Below, one piece after another: positions 1 through 13,400 of a DNA stretch of 64,000 nucleotides. The stretch lies in the NCBI GenBank assembly GCA_018105865.1, contig CM030840.1, positions 13,020,794-13,084,793 on the forward strand. Reading direction: 5' to 3'. The position numbers were made by a program, and so were the translations under genes. How positions within the stretch are numbered: the stretch's first letter is position 1; each line of letters begins with the position of its first letter. The notes under the pieces were generated by a model, which was given only the letters and a program-made list of their open reading frames with translations, ran no database searches and had not been told where the DNA came from. Source of the DNA: Metaphire vulgaris. Taxonomy: Eukaryota; Annelida; Clitellata; Crassiclitellata; Megascolecidae.

Positions 1-1929
1 CAAGATTTTGTATTAATAGAGCTTATATTTTAAGTCACATGTTATCGGCATTAATGGCTTTAAATCAGAGTTGATTCTAATTTTAGGATTATCTGACTTT
101 GAATTACTAACATTAACGCAGACAATTCTAACAAGTGCAGAATCTTTAGTAGTCTTAATCAAGCGAACTAACTAAATAATAAACGAAGCCCTTGTATGTT
201 GCCAAATACTGTTGAAACTCTTCCAAGATGATTTCCTTTCAATCTGCCGAAAACAGAACCAAACATTTTAGATGGTCACGCAAAAAATTTCAAAGATGCA
301 CCATATTTCTATTCTAATTAGGGGGGGCCGTCCATTAATTATGTCAGCAAATCTTTGGCGATTTTTAAAACCACTCTCAACTTGTCAGCAACTGTTAAAC
401 GTTCAGTGATCCATAAATAAAAACAGTAATTATGTCAAGCAACTTTTTTTTAACTTTGGTCTTTCGTCCTTCCCTCTACAAAGACTGTTACGCCGAAGTT
501 AACTTTTTGCTTGTCACCACGTTTGATATAAATGCGCATTTTTCGAGAAATTGCAAATAAAAGTAAAAGTCTAAAAAGTCTAAAATCTACTGTACATCGA
601 ATAAAAACAAAATACGACAATGCAAGACTTTGACTTCATAGGTAAGAGCTCAGCCGGTTAATTGATTAAAGCGGCGAACTGATGACGTGCGAACGATCAG
701 TATGTACCATGGAAGACCAATGCAACTACTAATTCTCTATTTTTTTAATTTACTAAATTTATTGTAAGAAATAAAATTGTTGACGTCAATTCTTCTTGAC
801 CCCTCCCCATGTCAATAAGTATCATACTTCTCCAAAGCCCTCGCTCCCCTATTTTTTAGCATAATATTATTGACGGCCCACTACCAGAATAATTGATCGA
901 TAACATGTCCGGACTGATAGGTCTATCCTGGATTTGACTTGGGTCTTTTGCGAATGTGATTTGTTTTACCATCGGCTGATGCAGCCATGCATTACGAAGA
1001 GGCGTTATAGAAGTTGATGGATTTCGGTAATATTACATAAAAGTGTGAGAACGGAATATTAATGGTGGACTTTGGGAACGTGTCGCTGTACCCTCCTCTG
1101 GAATCACCTACGATTGTCGTTTCTCTTGTAAAAAGCCTATTATCATCGCATAATAACACTACTGTTGTCTGGTTAGACAGAAGTGAATGCAGTCCGAATG
1201 TAGCATTTTGTTGTTGAATTTCAATTAAGGCCTATTCGGAATCGGTATCCGCTGCTATCGCACAAATGCCGTCAAATTTATAGTACTTTTATAACAGCAA
1301 GAACAGGCCCAGATTAAAAATCGCAAGAAATTGTTCGATGAGAAATGCCAAATAATATGCTGAAATGTGGTCACGATTTTCTATCGATGTCTTCGCGTAG
1401 CGGCGTAAAATGTTAAAATGTCAGGTTCCTAGGTTCCTGATGATGCAGCTAAGGCATTTCTGCTTTTAAGACTTCGGGTACAATGGTCTCGATGGATGAA
1501 GATAGTACGATAGTGGCATAGGCTAATTGTAGATGCCATAATAATACATATATTCGTGTATTGCTTGCAATAAAGGCTCTAAGTTATAAATCATGGATAA
1601 TGATAATGAAAAGTGACAATTTGCCATTATAATTCAAGACTGAAGTCGCATTATTGAGAATGAATGCTTCTCAGCTAAGCTTATGTAGTACATTGCTTTC
1701 CGAGCGACTGAATGCCAGTGGTATTCCTGACCGAACTGGACGGAGCCATACGAGCCGTGATCACAAATTCGAAGTCGCAGTTTCGTAACAAAAATGTGTC
1801 CACTTTTATTGAAATTTCTTGTATTCCTAGGATTACTTTAGAAGATAATGGATTGTGGAAATCACAGCGAACATGAAGGTCATTTTATACGACTGAATTT
1901 CCACATAATTGTATTTTGAATTCACTCAC
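1..1929 (-). other. 3' flank of gene 1 (duplicated 3' module, cut by the window edge)
   Basis: This stretch aligns with 26205-27525 and 58088-59794, which lie in the same place after genes 2 and 3. It may hold a terminal exon or the 3' untranslated region. An AATAAA signal (minus strand) lies near 1806. At 992-1222 there is an open frame ending NFYNASS and a stop that is similar in the other copies. No known domain was recognised. Confidence 0.6.
325..890. mobile_element. Possible DNA transposon with GGGCCGTC-type ends
   Basis: The left end reads GGGCCGTCCATTAATTATG and the right end, inverted, GGGCCGTCAATAATATTATG. The interior has no usable reading frame. The element is absent from the matching places in the other two 3' modules. 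The target duplication is not clear. Confidence 0.5.
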
Positions 1930-2093
1930 GGCAACGAATTGAGACGTCTTCGTCGTGAGCACAGTTGTGTGAACCCCACGGCAGATGAGTGCAGTCAGCT
2001 ATATCGCGCTCAGTTCCAATGCATTTGACATCGCTCAACCAAATCTTCCCTTCTCCAGGCCCATAGAAGTTGCTGATAAACTCACCGCCGTTC
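1930..2093 (-). CDS. Gene 1 SRCR6 (last), C-terminal exon
   Basis: 164 bp, acceptor CTCAAG|GAACGG, possible donor TGCC|GTGAGT. It encodes [40 protein letters not shown] and DVSIRC. Reading through the donor gives CRE and then a stop. The terminal-domain signature is present. Confidence 0.91.
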
Positions 2094-5000
2094 CTTGAGT
2101 TAAAATATTACAGAAAATTAAGATTTCGGCTTTTTTCGTTGGGTCTTAATTAATCACCTGCATTTATTATCTTGCTAACGCAACGACTTAAAAGAGCAAA
2201 AACAGCTTCATTTGAATAACTCATGTGACCAAAACCCAGTGGCTTCACTTGCGGTAATTGTATTAGAATACAGTACTCTGCAAATAGTTATCAGGGGCGC
2301 AGCGAAGGGGGGGTATATCGGGATATATATATACCCCAATCAGAATATATAGGCCTAATACAGTATATATATAACATAGGCCTATATATGCTATATAAAT
2401 ATATATAACAATATACACCTCAACATTTAAACCCCACTCCCAATAGTATTCCTGGCTACGTCCCTGATCGTCATTAACATGAAAATTGCAAATTTGCAGA
2501 CACTCACTGATGGAGCCATCTAAGTGGAGAATATAAACCAAGAGGCAACTGTCCATTCTCAACAGTTGAGAACTTTCACGTCTTCCAATCAACCGAATAC
2601 TGACTTACGAATATCCGAGGGAGCCACAGGCAATACCAGCTTCAACGTTGCTGAAGGAATTATCGCAAACAGTGCCCCATGTATTGCTGTACTTGACTTC
2701 GAGACGACCTTCCCCCGTAACATTCGACCCAGACAGTCTATAGACAATTTGCGCGTACCTCCCTAAGAAATACAGATTTATTCAAATGAAACGCTAATGC
2801 ATTTGTTCATTGTATTCATTACAAACATACTTAAAACATTACATTTGACTACGAAATTGAAATGACCTAGTTTTATGTAACGTCATTTCAAAGTAGGCCT
2901 ACCCTATATACACTTCTGCCCAGGGCCGCCGAGAGAAATTCCGGGCCCCGGAACAAAAAAATTTGCGGGCCCTTATGAAAAATTTATAAAGTCTCCGAAA
3001 AACCTGACAAGCAAAGAAAACTTTATCAACTCTCAAAAAGCAGCCTGACAAGCAAAACAGCCTTATCGTCACCGAATCTGGACCCCTGAAAACTCAATGG
3101 GCCCCGGTACAGGCCGGAGATAAGCGCCGGAACCCAACGCTCGGACTCGAGTACGGGACCTACCTTTAGCTTTAGGCCTACCTAATTTTCATGTGATTGC
3201 ATACTGGCAAGATAACATGCTCGGCAAATCATAATGACCCTATGGGTAATTTTTTTGTTAACCACAGAATTTCTTCTTTATGATGTGCTGTTCTTACTTA
3301 CAGCATTCAATTGAAACGTCGTCGTTGTGAGTGCAGTCGTTTTGACCCCAAGGACGATGGGCGCAGTTACCGATGCTCTGCTCAGCTCCGTTGCACATAA
3401 CATCGTCCAACCAAATCGGTCCTAATCCAGTTCCATAATAGACTCCTAAAAACTGACCGCCGCCCCTGGAGGTAAAAGATTACAAACAAACTAAGATGTC
3501 AGCACTTGTTAGTGTTTTAATAAGTTTTGCATATGATTCTCTTGTCTTCGCAGTCAAACGCTAAAATTCAGACTCATCGTATACAGTAATTGAGAGGCCT
3601 ATAACCAAAACTCAGTGTCCTTACATTTTGTCTTGATAGTCTGAGCAAATGCCCAGCAGGTGATGCACTGAATATATGTAATGACGTTACGAACGCTAAG
3701 TAGCAAACATGTCTTGACCAAACCATCTAAGTCGTGTATTTAAAATGGGAAGAAACAGTCGATTCTCAACAGTTAAGAATTTTCACGTCTTCGAATCAAC
3801 GAATGAAAGAGAGCTTAACTTACGGATATCCGACGGAGCGACAGGCAACACTAGCTTCAATGTCGCCAAAGCCATCTTGGCAGACAGTGCCCCATGTATT
3901 GTTGTACTGAACTTCAAGACGACCTGATCCTGTAGTACTTGACGACGCCAGTCTGTAGAGAACAGCCCCTAAAAAGTTATTAACTCTCATCAGGCAGTAA
4001 TGAACTTGATCAATGGATTTATTGCGAACATTCTCATAACATTGCAATTGACTATGGAATTCAAATGAGCACGATTTAAACATAGTGGCGTCACTTCACA
4101 CTTTTCTGGGGGCGAGATAATTTTGGCCAAATTTGGCCAAATTTTGGCAAATTTCTGGCAATTTTTGGCAAATTTTGGCAATTTTTGGCAATTTCAGGCA
4201 AATTTTTGGCAATTTGTGGACAATTTTAGCAGATTTGAAAATATTTGACATTTTTGCAAATTCTGGACAATTTTTGGCGATTCTTAGCACATTTCACATG
4301 TATTTATTTATTTTATTTTTTTAACACATTATACACTATTTCTTCATTTCCTTGAGAGGCACGGCCCACACCCCCCTCTCGAAAAAATGACGACCCTGTT
4401 TAAGCAGTGTGATTATCAAATCGCCCTAAACTTGTGAGCGAACATTTCACTGGCATGTTGGCTAGGTCGTGAATTGTGACTCTCTAGGAACAAAGTCAGG
4501 CTAATTTCATAGCTCTGAACTGTGAGAAAAAAGATCATCAAGGTGACGAATGTATGCGAAATAAGGCAATGACATAAATAATTGATTAATATTATTGATG
4601 AGCAGCCTTTTGGCCGCCCAATCGTTGAAGATAGACGACGTGTAGAGTATCGAAGAGTTGCCTACGCGATTGTATCTGTACACGAATGCCTTGAGATCCT
4701 TTTCAGATCACCGCGTAAGACTTCATTCGTCGCCAATTTCTTGGTTTAGTTCCTAAGTGCAGTGGCGTAGCGTGACTTTTGGGGGCCCGGGGCCATCCTT
4801 GAAGAAGCGGGGCCCCGGCTAACGAGCAAAAAAAGGTCATCGCCCACAAAAAGATCTTCCTTCACACGTTTATAGTGTTGACGAGCAAAAAAAGGTCGTC
4901 GTCCACCTCTTCCCTCTCCCGGGGCCCGGGGCTGTCTCCAAAATGCCCCCGCCCTCCCCACGTTACGCCACTGCCTAAGTGTCTTGTCATCGAAACTTCC

Positions 5001-8000
5001 TAAGCCAAGTTTTGGTTCCACTATAGGCTGAACCTTTCTAAATTCAGTCTAATGGTTTGATTGTACGTAGCCCTTTAAACCATTTATGCATGAAAGTTTG
5101 TTTTGCCGTGAAATTTAATTTCATAGTATGACACTAAATACTATATACAAATGATGTAATAAATAATATTTTAAAAAACTGGCATTTTGACCATAATTTT
5201 TTGTACAATATATTTTCGTCCCCGTTTTGGGGACGCCATGCATGAAAAGGTGGGTGAAGTTATAAGTATAAAAAGTTACAACTAGAACTTCAAAATTAAT
5301 TTCAATGCAGTATGCTCAAAACTATGTAATGAAAGCAGGTATTTATCTTACTGACACATAAGCAATCGCGTTATTACTTGTGAAAAGTGTCTGAACATTG
5401 TTCGTAAAGTCCAATATTGCATTTCTCACAAAATCGCTTTGTTTTTGTGCCACAAACACTGGATTCACTGGATTTGTTACAATGGTTTATGCCATAAAAT
5501 CTAATGAATGGTGATACTTTAGGGCAAAGTGTCTTTTCTAAAAACCTGACGTCCAAGAGATAACTTAATAAGAGGGTGTATTTCAGTCTCGTCAAATAGA
5601 CATTTCAAATGTCCCTTCGAACGCTCAGTTGATCTATGGGCCAGAGTTTTGCTGAAGCTGTCTTTCTGAGAACGATGGATGGATAACAACAGGGAAGCGC
5701 TAGAGTCCAGAGGAACATCACTGAAAGACGTTGAATAAACGAAGTTCTACTGTAAATAGAGACGTCATTTCACTGTTTTTTAGAGGGACACGATAATTTC
5801 GATGTGGCAAGTTTGCGAAAAAGTTGAAAAACTTTTTTTTTAGCTTTTTTCATTTTCATTAAAGACAACTTAACACAGTGGTGATGGTGGGAAAATTTGT
5901 TCCCTATAAATCAGGGGCAACACAAGTAAATATTAAAAACATTGGTGGAAAAACTTTTTCTAAAAATCAGGGGGGCAACGCCTGGTGTGCGGTCCAGTAA
6001 TCAGAGTTTTACCTGACGTCCTGGCGATACATACTATAGAAATGATCACTAAAAGAGGGGGCAACGCCCCCTTCCCCAATGACGACCCTGACTGTACATG
6101 GAAAGATGCGCGAGTAAAGGCAACCTCACCGACAGACCACAAGCATAACTGCAACGGGGTACAACGGTACAAAATATTCGCGCGGCAGAAGCAAAGGTCC
6201 TGCAAATAGTAGCTCATCAAAAGTCACAATTTGTTTCGTCACAAATAACTAATTTATGATATTTTGCATTCGCTCACTGCAGCGAATTGAAACGTCTTCG
6301 TCATGTTGGCAGTTGTGTACACCCCACGGCTGATGAGGGCAATCAGCGATGCTCTGCTCATTTCCATTGCACTTAATATCGTCCAACCAAATAGGTCCTT
6401 CTCCAGGTCCATACAGGCTGTTGATAAACTCACCGCCACCCCTGGAAGAAAACGATTACATGGAATTAAGATGTCCATAATTAAGGAATTAAGATGTCTA
6501 TATTAAGGAATTAAGATGTCCATAAGATTAAAATGTCCATATTTTCATTATTTTTTTAAAAATAAACATTATATCTAAATGTTTTTTAATAAAATAAATC
6601 AAAAAATAGTATATCTAAATGTTTCAAACTAATGATAAACTAATAAACTAAGCACAAACTTTACACAGTACAGCCATTAGCACTGCCCATTAGCACTGTT
6701 TTATGACTTCGACTCTAAAATTCAGCTTCATTTGAATAATTGCTACAGACAGAGCCCATTGTTTTTCATATGGTCTCAATGTTATTTGAATATACTGTAT
6801 AGTTTCAGGATAGCGTAAATTATTCATGTAGGTATCAGGGAAAACATCACTTAATTAATGTGCCTTGACTAAGATATATAAGCCATGAATATAAACCAAG
6901 AGGAAACAGGCAATTATGAACAATGAGAATTTTCTAATCTTAAATTCAACTGAATAATCAGCTTGAGCCTGACTTACGAATATCCGAGGTAGCTACAGGT
7001 AATATTCGCTTCAAGGTGGCTAAAGGAATCGTCACAGACAGTGCCCCATGTATTGTTGTACAGAACTTCAAGACGACCTTCTTCAGTAATATTCGAATCA
7101 GCCAGTCTGTAGGAAATGCCTGTCCCTAAAATGCATTAATTAACTCGAATGACGCTCTAGAGCTTGGAGGAATAATACCAGGAGGGCGCCTGAGCCTATG
7201 CAGCCTTGCTTAACGACTGAAGGCAGCTATCGGCGTGTAGGTGGAGCCTATCCGCCATATTGATTCACTCAAAACATTCGCTTCGGTCGACCTTTTAATA
7301 ACCTTTTGAATATCAATTATTCAACTTTCAATGATTCGTTTATTTCATTATTCAGTTATAAATTATATGAAACGTATTCGATTCACCTTTAGATGCTACC
7401 TCTCGTCCTCCTGGCTTTTATTCCAGTCGCCGTAACTGTCAAAACTGTCCCATTTGTCCACAACCCTCGCACTAAAATAATTTTTCTTTCTTGGACCAAC
7501 CATGTCCATCTGCTTAAACAATTTGCATTTGTGACCGCTTGTGCTGCTATAGTGTGCCAATGTAAAGAGTCGATCGTATGGCACACCTACTTTCCAAGTT
7601 ATAATTTTGTATGTTTCTATCAAATCTCCCCTCTCTCTTCTCCTTTCTAATGTTGTCAGTCCACAATATTGAAGACTTTTTTCGTAGCTTAAATTATGAC
7701 ACCCATTGACCATCTTCGTTGCTCGTATTTGCACTTTTTCTAAAAGCTCTATATCTTTTTTCAAGAATAGATTCCATGCCTGAACACAGTATTCTAGATG
7801 AGGCATTACTAATGACATATACAGGGTGTCTACGAAAAAAACCCCCCAGCAGGAAAACTTTGATTTCTTAAAAGCTCCTAAATATATTTCTATCAAAATT
7901 TCCATACTTCTAGAGCACATATTTCCCCACCTTTATGCCAATTTTCATCTCATTTGAATGTAAGATGGCTATTTTGTGAGATATCAAAGTCAAAATTCGA

Positions 8001-10367
8001 TTTTTACAGAATCAGTCCACAAACTTTTATTGATTGTCTAGAAATTTCAACTTAAACCACAATTGTTCAAGATGATTATCGGACATAATTATAACCCTAA
8101 CCCTAACCTTAATTGCAAAAAATTGTTCGGTATCCAAAGCCAAGCTCCACAATGTCTGAATTCTCTTATCTTCATTCGATATTTTACCCATTTTGAAAGT
8201 TTAAATCAAACTTTTATTGTTATGTCGAATTCTGTGAGTTTAAAACCATGTTTACAAAATTGCATTCGATCTAAACTTTACTACTACTACTGGAACAACA
8301 ACAAAAACTGCTACTAATACCACCAAAATTGGCATGAAGCCAAATTTATGTGAAGCTATAGATATTTAGGCCTGTCATGCTGCGACTGAGTAGTAAAAAT
8401 CAAAGTTTGACTTTGATATCTCACAAAATGGCCACCTTACATGCAAATGAGATGAAAATTAGCAGAGAGGTGGGGAAATATGTGCTGCACAAGTGTGGCA
8501 ATTTTGATAGAAATATATTTAGGAACTTTTAAGAAATCAAAGTTTTCCTGCTGGGGGGTTTTTTTCGTAGACACCCTGTAGTTTCACTATTAACTGTTTG
8601 TCTCGATTCACTATTGTCCTTTTCATCATTCCCAACATTTGGTTACCCTTTTTGCTGGCTCCATGCATTGGTGAGATGGATTCATACTTCTATGGCTGAT
8701 TACCCCCAAGTCTCTTTCTTTTTCTGTTGTGGTTAGAACCTACCCTCTAAAGAATATTCATTGCCATTATTAGATTTCCCAATATGCATTACAGAACATT
8801 TATCAATATTGAAAAGCATCTGCCAGTCCCCAGACCATTGAAACAATTTCCTTAGATCTTCCTGTAAAATTGTAGCATCATCCTCAGACATGGGCGTAGC
8901 CAGGGGGTGCAATGGGTGCAATTGCACCCCCCCTCAAGTTGTCAAGTGCTAAACATTTTTGATGCCATTATTTGAGCACTAGCATTGCAATGTACAATGC
9001 ACTTCTTACTTATTTACTTTTTGTTATTATTATTTTGTTTCTGGCATTTGTTAAAATAAACATAGAATAGTTTATAGTTTTTAACTAGCATTTCGTTGAA
9101 TAGCATTAACCAGCGAAGATGATGAGTCTTAAAATTCACCATTACCCTAAAAGTTATTTTCATATCACATGATTTCAACTTTATGATGTTCTGTTCTTGC
9201 TTACCGCAACGAATTGAAACGTCTTCGTCATGAGCACAGTCGGTTGAACCCCACGGTGAATGAGGACAGTGAGTGATGCTCTGCTCAGATCCGTTGCATT
9301 TAACATCGTCCAACCAAATCGGTCCTGCCCCAGGTCCATACTGGTTATTGATTATTTCACCGCCGAGCCTCGAGATAAAAGATTGCAACAAAACATGAGA
9401 TGTCTGAAGTTTTCTTTATGTTTTAATCAGCGTTGCATATAATTATCGAGCTAACACAGTCAAATTAAACGGTCAAATTGAGTTTCATTTCAATAACTGA
9501 TATAGCCAAAACTCGTTGGCATCTCTTATGGTCTTTAATAGCATTTAAATAAATAATACTTGGCGAATATCGTTATCCTAGTGAATTTACGCAAACGTCG
9601 TGAAGAGTGCGAATTAATAGATGTGTCTTGACTGGGTTGTCTAAGCTGTGAATCTATACAGATAAGGAACAGTAGAGAACTTTCACGTACCTGTATACTA
9701 ACGAATCGAAAAAACGCTTGACTCACCAAAATCCGAGGGAGCGACAGGCAACAGTAGCTTCAATGTTGCCGAAGGAATCGTCACAGACGGTGCCCCATGT
9801 ATTGTTGTACTGAACTTCAAGACGACCTTCTCCCGTAGTAGTAGACTCAGCCAGTCTGTAGTGAATGGTCCCTAAAAATCATTAAATACCCTCAGACAAT
9901 ATCGAACTTGATCAATGGATTCGTGACGAACATGCTCATTTCATTCATACCCTGGCAAAGCTTATATAGGCTATGCGTCGGCAGCTCAGTGACAATAGTG
10001 TTCCAAATGTCCCCATCCGCAGCATTTCTATGTGTTTCATATACTGTAAAGTTTGTCCAATTGTTTCGCAGTCTACTTTAACAGTTTCGATCCATCTGTT
10101 TTCTGGGGTACGCGGACTATTGATCACAGGACGATTGACCATAGGACGATTGACCATAGGACGATTGACCACTGGACGATTGACCACAGCGGACTTTTGA
10201 CCACTGGACGATTGACCACAGCGGACTTTTGACCACTGGACGATTGACCACAGCCGTGAGTATCAGGCTTAGCACGCTGTCTGCTGCATGCATGCATGCA
10301 CGCATACAAAAAAAGGAAACCAAATGCTATATAGACAATAGTATATGTATATATATGTATATATATG

Positions 10368-10440
<73 letters not shown>

Positions 10441-13400
10441 GTATATATATGTATATATATGTATATATATGTATACTAGAAAGATGCTCGCTTCGCTCGC
10501 GCTCGCTTCGCTCGCAGTGCAGGATAATACTAATCTAATACCTATACCTAATACCCAATCATTGAATTCATGCTGAACAACATTTCAATGATGTACTGTA
10601 CATACGCCACCTAGCCAAGCTCTGCGCCACGTAATAATTAGGCCTATGTACGTTAAAATCACGCAACTGTGATCATTTGTGACGCTGTACACGTATTTTT
10701 TGTGTACGTTAAAATGTACGTTAAAATTTCAAGCTACGAACAATTGTTACCAATAGCAACGTCGTCGCACGCCCACCCCTCTGACGCTGCAATGACTCGA
10801 CTAAACCGTGCTAAACTACGAACAATTGTTACCAATAGCAACGTCGTCTTCGAACATCGCCCACCAACGCATCGCGACGTAAGGACTAAACCGTCTACCA
10901 ATAGTCAACCAATCAGAACGCTTGAAGGTAACAGACAGAGAGACATACAGATAAGGATCTTAATATTATAGATATATGTATATATATATATATGTATATA
11001 TGTATATATATGTATATATATGTATATATATGTATATATATGTATATATATATGTATATATATGTATATATATGTATATATATATGTATGTGTATGTATG
11101 TATATATATGTGTATATATGTATATATATGTATATATATATATAAATTTTTATATATAATATATATATAATGTATATATATATCGACTCACTATTGTCCT
11201 TTTCATCATTTCCAGCATTTGGTTCCTTTTTTTGTATGCGTGCATGCATGCATGCAGCAGACAACGTGCTAAGCCTCATACTCACGGCTGTGGTCAATCG
11301 TCCAGTGGTCAAAAGTCCGCTGTGGTCAATCGTCCAGTGGTCAAAAGTCCGCTGTGGTCAATCGTCCAGTGGTCAATCGTCCTGTGGTCAATCGTCCTGT
11401 GGTCAATCGTCCTGTGGTCAATCGTCCTGTGGTCAATCGTCCTGTGGTCAATCGTCCTGTGGTCAATAGTCCTAGAACCGTTTTCTGGTCTTCCTTTGTT
11501 TCATTCTCCGCGAACTTTCCCGAACAACGCAATATTTGGGTAACTTCTGTTGTACATTCTGACTACGTGTCAGGAATAACGTAGACCAGTCGTTCTCAAC
11601 CCGTGGCCCGCGGACCAAAAATTGTCCGCGAGAGGGGGTCTAGTGGTCCGCGGAAATTTCTGAAAAAATGTTAATAAAAATTAGACACATATTTACCATG
11701 GTCCAATCGTGCCCGGACCAAGCATTCTAGGGTGACGACCTTTTTTGCTTGTCGGGGCACTGGCGAGGGACGAAGGTCACATGCGATTACCTTTTTTGGC
11801 TTGCAATGATTTTTCTCAATTTTCAGGTTTTTCCGGTGGTCCGCGAGAAATTTTTGATCTTTAAAAGTGGTCCGCGAGGCAAAGGGGTCTAAGAACCACT
11901 GCCGTAGACGACGCTGATTGACTCTTGTAATGACGTCGACGTCGTAATTTAATTGTTTTTGTGATCTAATTTCGTAGTTTATCTCGACGTGACACCCATG
12001 CAATTTTCCTGAAGCAGGACACCTCGGAGACATGCAGCCTTTGTTCTCTGGTTCCTTTGGAGGTCCATGTTTCAGAGTTGTATAGTAGGCAACTTAGGAC
12101 AAGAATCACTGTTGCACCCATGAAATATAGTATTCTGTAGCACTAGTTCTGTCCGTGAAATATCTTGTATGACCTTCTTAATTTTGCCCCCCTCGCTTTC
12201 TACATTTTAAACAGATTGCTCCCAGCTCTCGTAATTCTTCTCAATATAAACGTTTCTAATCTCTTTATCTGAGAGCTGTTAGCAGTTTACCTTTGGAATT
12301 TTCTTTGATGGTGTACCTTTGTTTAGTTTAAATTTGATGTTTGACGTAACTAATAATATTAATGGTCTGAACTCGTGTCAGCTTTTGGGAAGGATCTGCT
12401 GTTTTGGACGCTTGATAAGTTTTTATTGTTCACAAGTATGTAATCTATTTGGCTGTGCGTCTTCCATGTCCGGTGATTTCCAATTCCAATAGCTCGTTGC
12501 TTTTGCCTGTTTAAATTTGGTGTTTGTAATGAAGAGACTGTTGATATTGTTGCGAACCGACCTTATTGGACTGACGTCGGCCGCTAACAGGATTATCTTT
12601 CTTTTCAATTAAGGCGGGTGGGTATTCGACTTAGCTTTTTGGCTAAGGTTTTATTATTATATGGCTGATTCCCTCTCTCTACCTCTATCTCTCTCTACCT
12701 CTCATGTATTACCTCGATATCTCGGCTCAGGTACTTCACTCTACTTCACTACCCTCGCTACTACTCTCTTCACTACCCTCGCTCTTCTGTCAGGTACTAC
12801 CTCGCTCTTCTTGCTCTTCTCAGGTACTACCTCGCTCTTCCGTCAGGTACTACCTCGCTCTTCGGGTAAAATTTGGGACAAACTTTCTGTAGTAGTCCCA
12901 AGAATGCTCGTACTTCTTTCAAGCATTTCGGCACCGTTTAATACTTTCGTTATCTTCTCTGGATCTGTGGCAACTCCTTTGGCGGATACGACATGACCCA
13001 GGAAATGAACTTCCTTCTTCATCAGCTTGCATTTTTCTGGCTTCAGCTTTAGTTGTGCTTCTCTGAATCGTTGGAATACTTCTCGAAGTCGTTCGACGTG
13101 TTGCTCTGGCGTCTCAAAAATTTAACATCGTCCAGATATACCAGACACATGTTGAGTCAAAAGAACTATGTCCATCGTGCGTTGGAATGTAGCTACCATG
13201 TCCCAGTGGCATGACTTTCCATTTAAAAGCTCCTCGTCTAGTGACAAATGCGGTTTTATCTGCGTCTGTACTGTTCATCTCAATTTGGTGGTATCCGCTT
13301 CTTAGATCGAGCGTACTGAACCACTTTGCCCCAGCTAAAGTATCCAAGCAATCTACTATCCTGGGCAAAGGATACGCGTCTCCTTTTGTGGTCATTCAAC

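Larger units (their letters stand above)
10107..11479. mobile_element. TU-like foldback transposon with 15-bp repeat arms
   Basis: 1373 bp. Two inverted arms (about 10107-10330 and 11220-11479) are each built of GGTCAATCGTCCTGT-type 15-bp units and a 17-bp variant, followed by a unique inner part (GCATGCATGCATGC and GTGAGTAT or its relatives). Between them lies TA-rich and unrelated DNA. The 9-mer gttttctgg is repeated on both sides. Outer tandem repeats plus a unique inner domain is the published architecture of sea urchin TU elements. The arms differ in repeat number. No transposase was seen. Confidence 0.8.
9950..11590 (-). mobile_element. LINE reverse-transcriptase C-terminal tail, split by the foldback element
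   Basis: The parts 11489-11590 ([15 protein letters not shown], then GRPEN) and 9950-10106 ([20 protein letters not shown]) together form the tail of a non-LTR reverse transcriptase. The pieces meet at GRPENRW, with the 9 bp at the junction duplicated by the insertion. Confidence 0.7.

Noticed and set aside
2524..2766. Plus-strand frames overlapping the SRCR exons, for example [21 protein letters not shown] peptides at many places
   Set aside because: They recur only because the minus-strand exons recur; they have no cysteine pattern and end at exon edges by chance.
8886..9010. MITE beginning CATGGGCGTAGCCAGGGGG next to the LINE
   Set aside because: The left end resembles known MITE ends here, but no right end or duplication was found, so boundaries cannot be given.
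11290..11470. Regular 15-bp repeats that could recall a CRISPR array
   Set aside because: The units are contiguous without spacers, they occur inverted at the other arm, and the genome is eukaryotic. They are foldback transposon arms.
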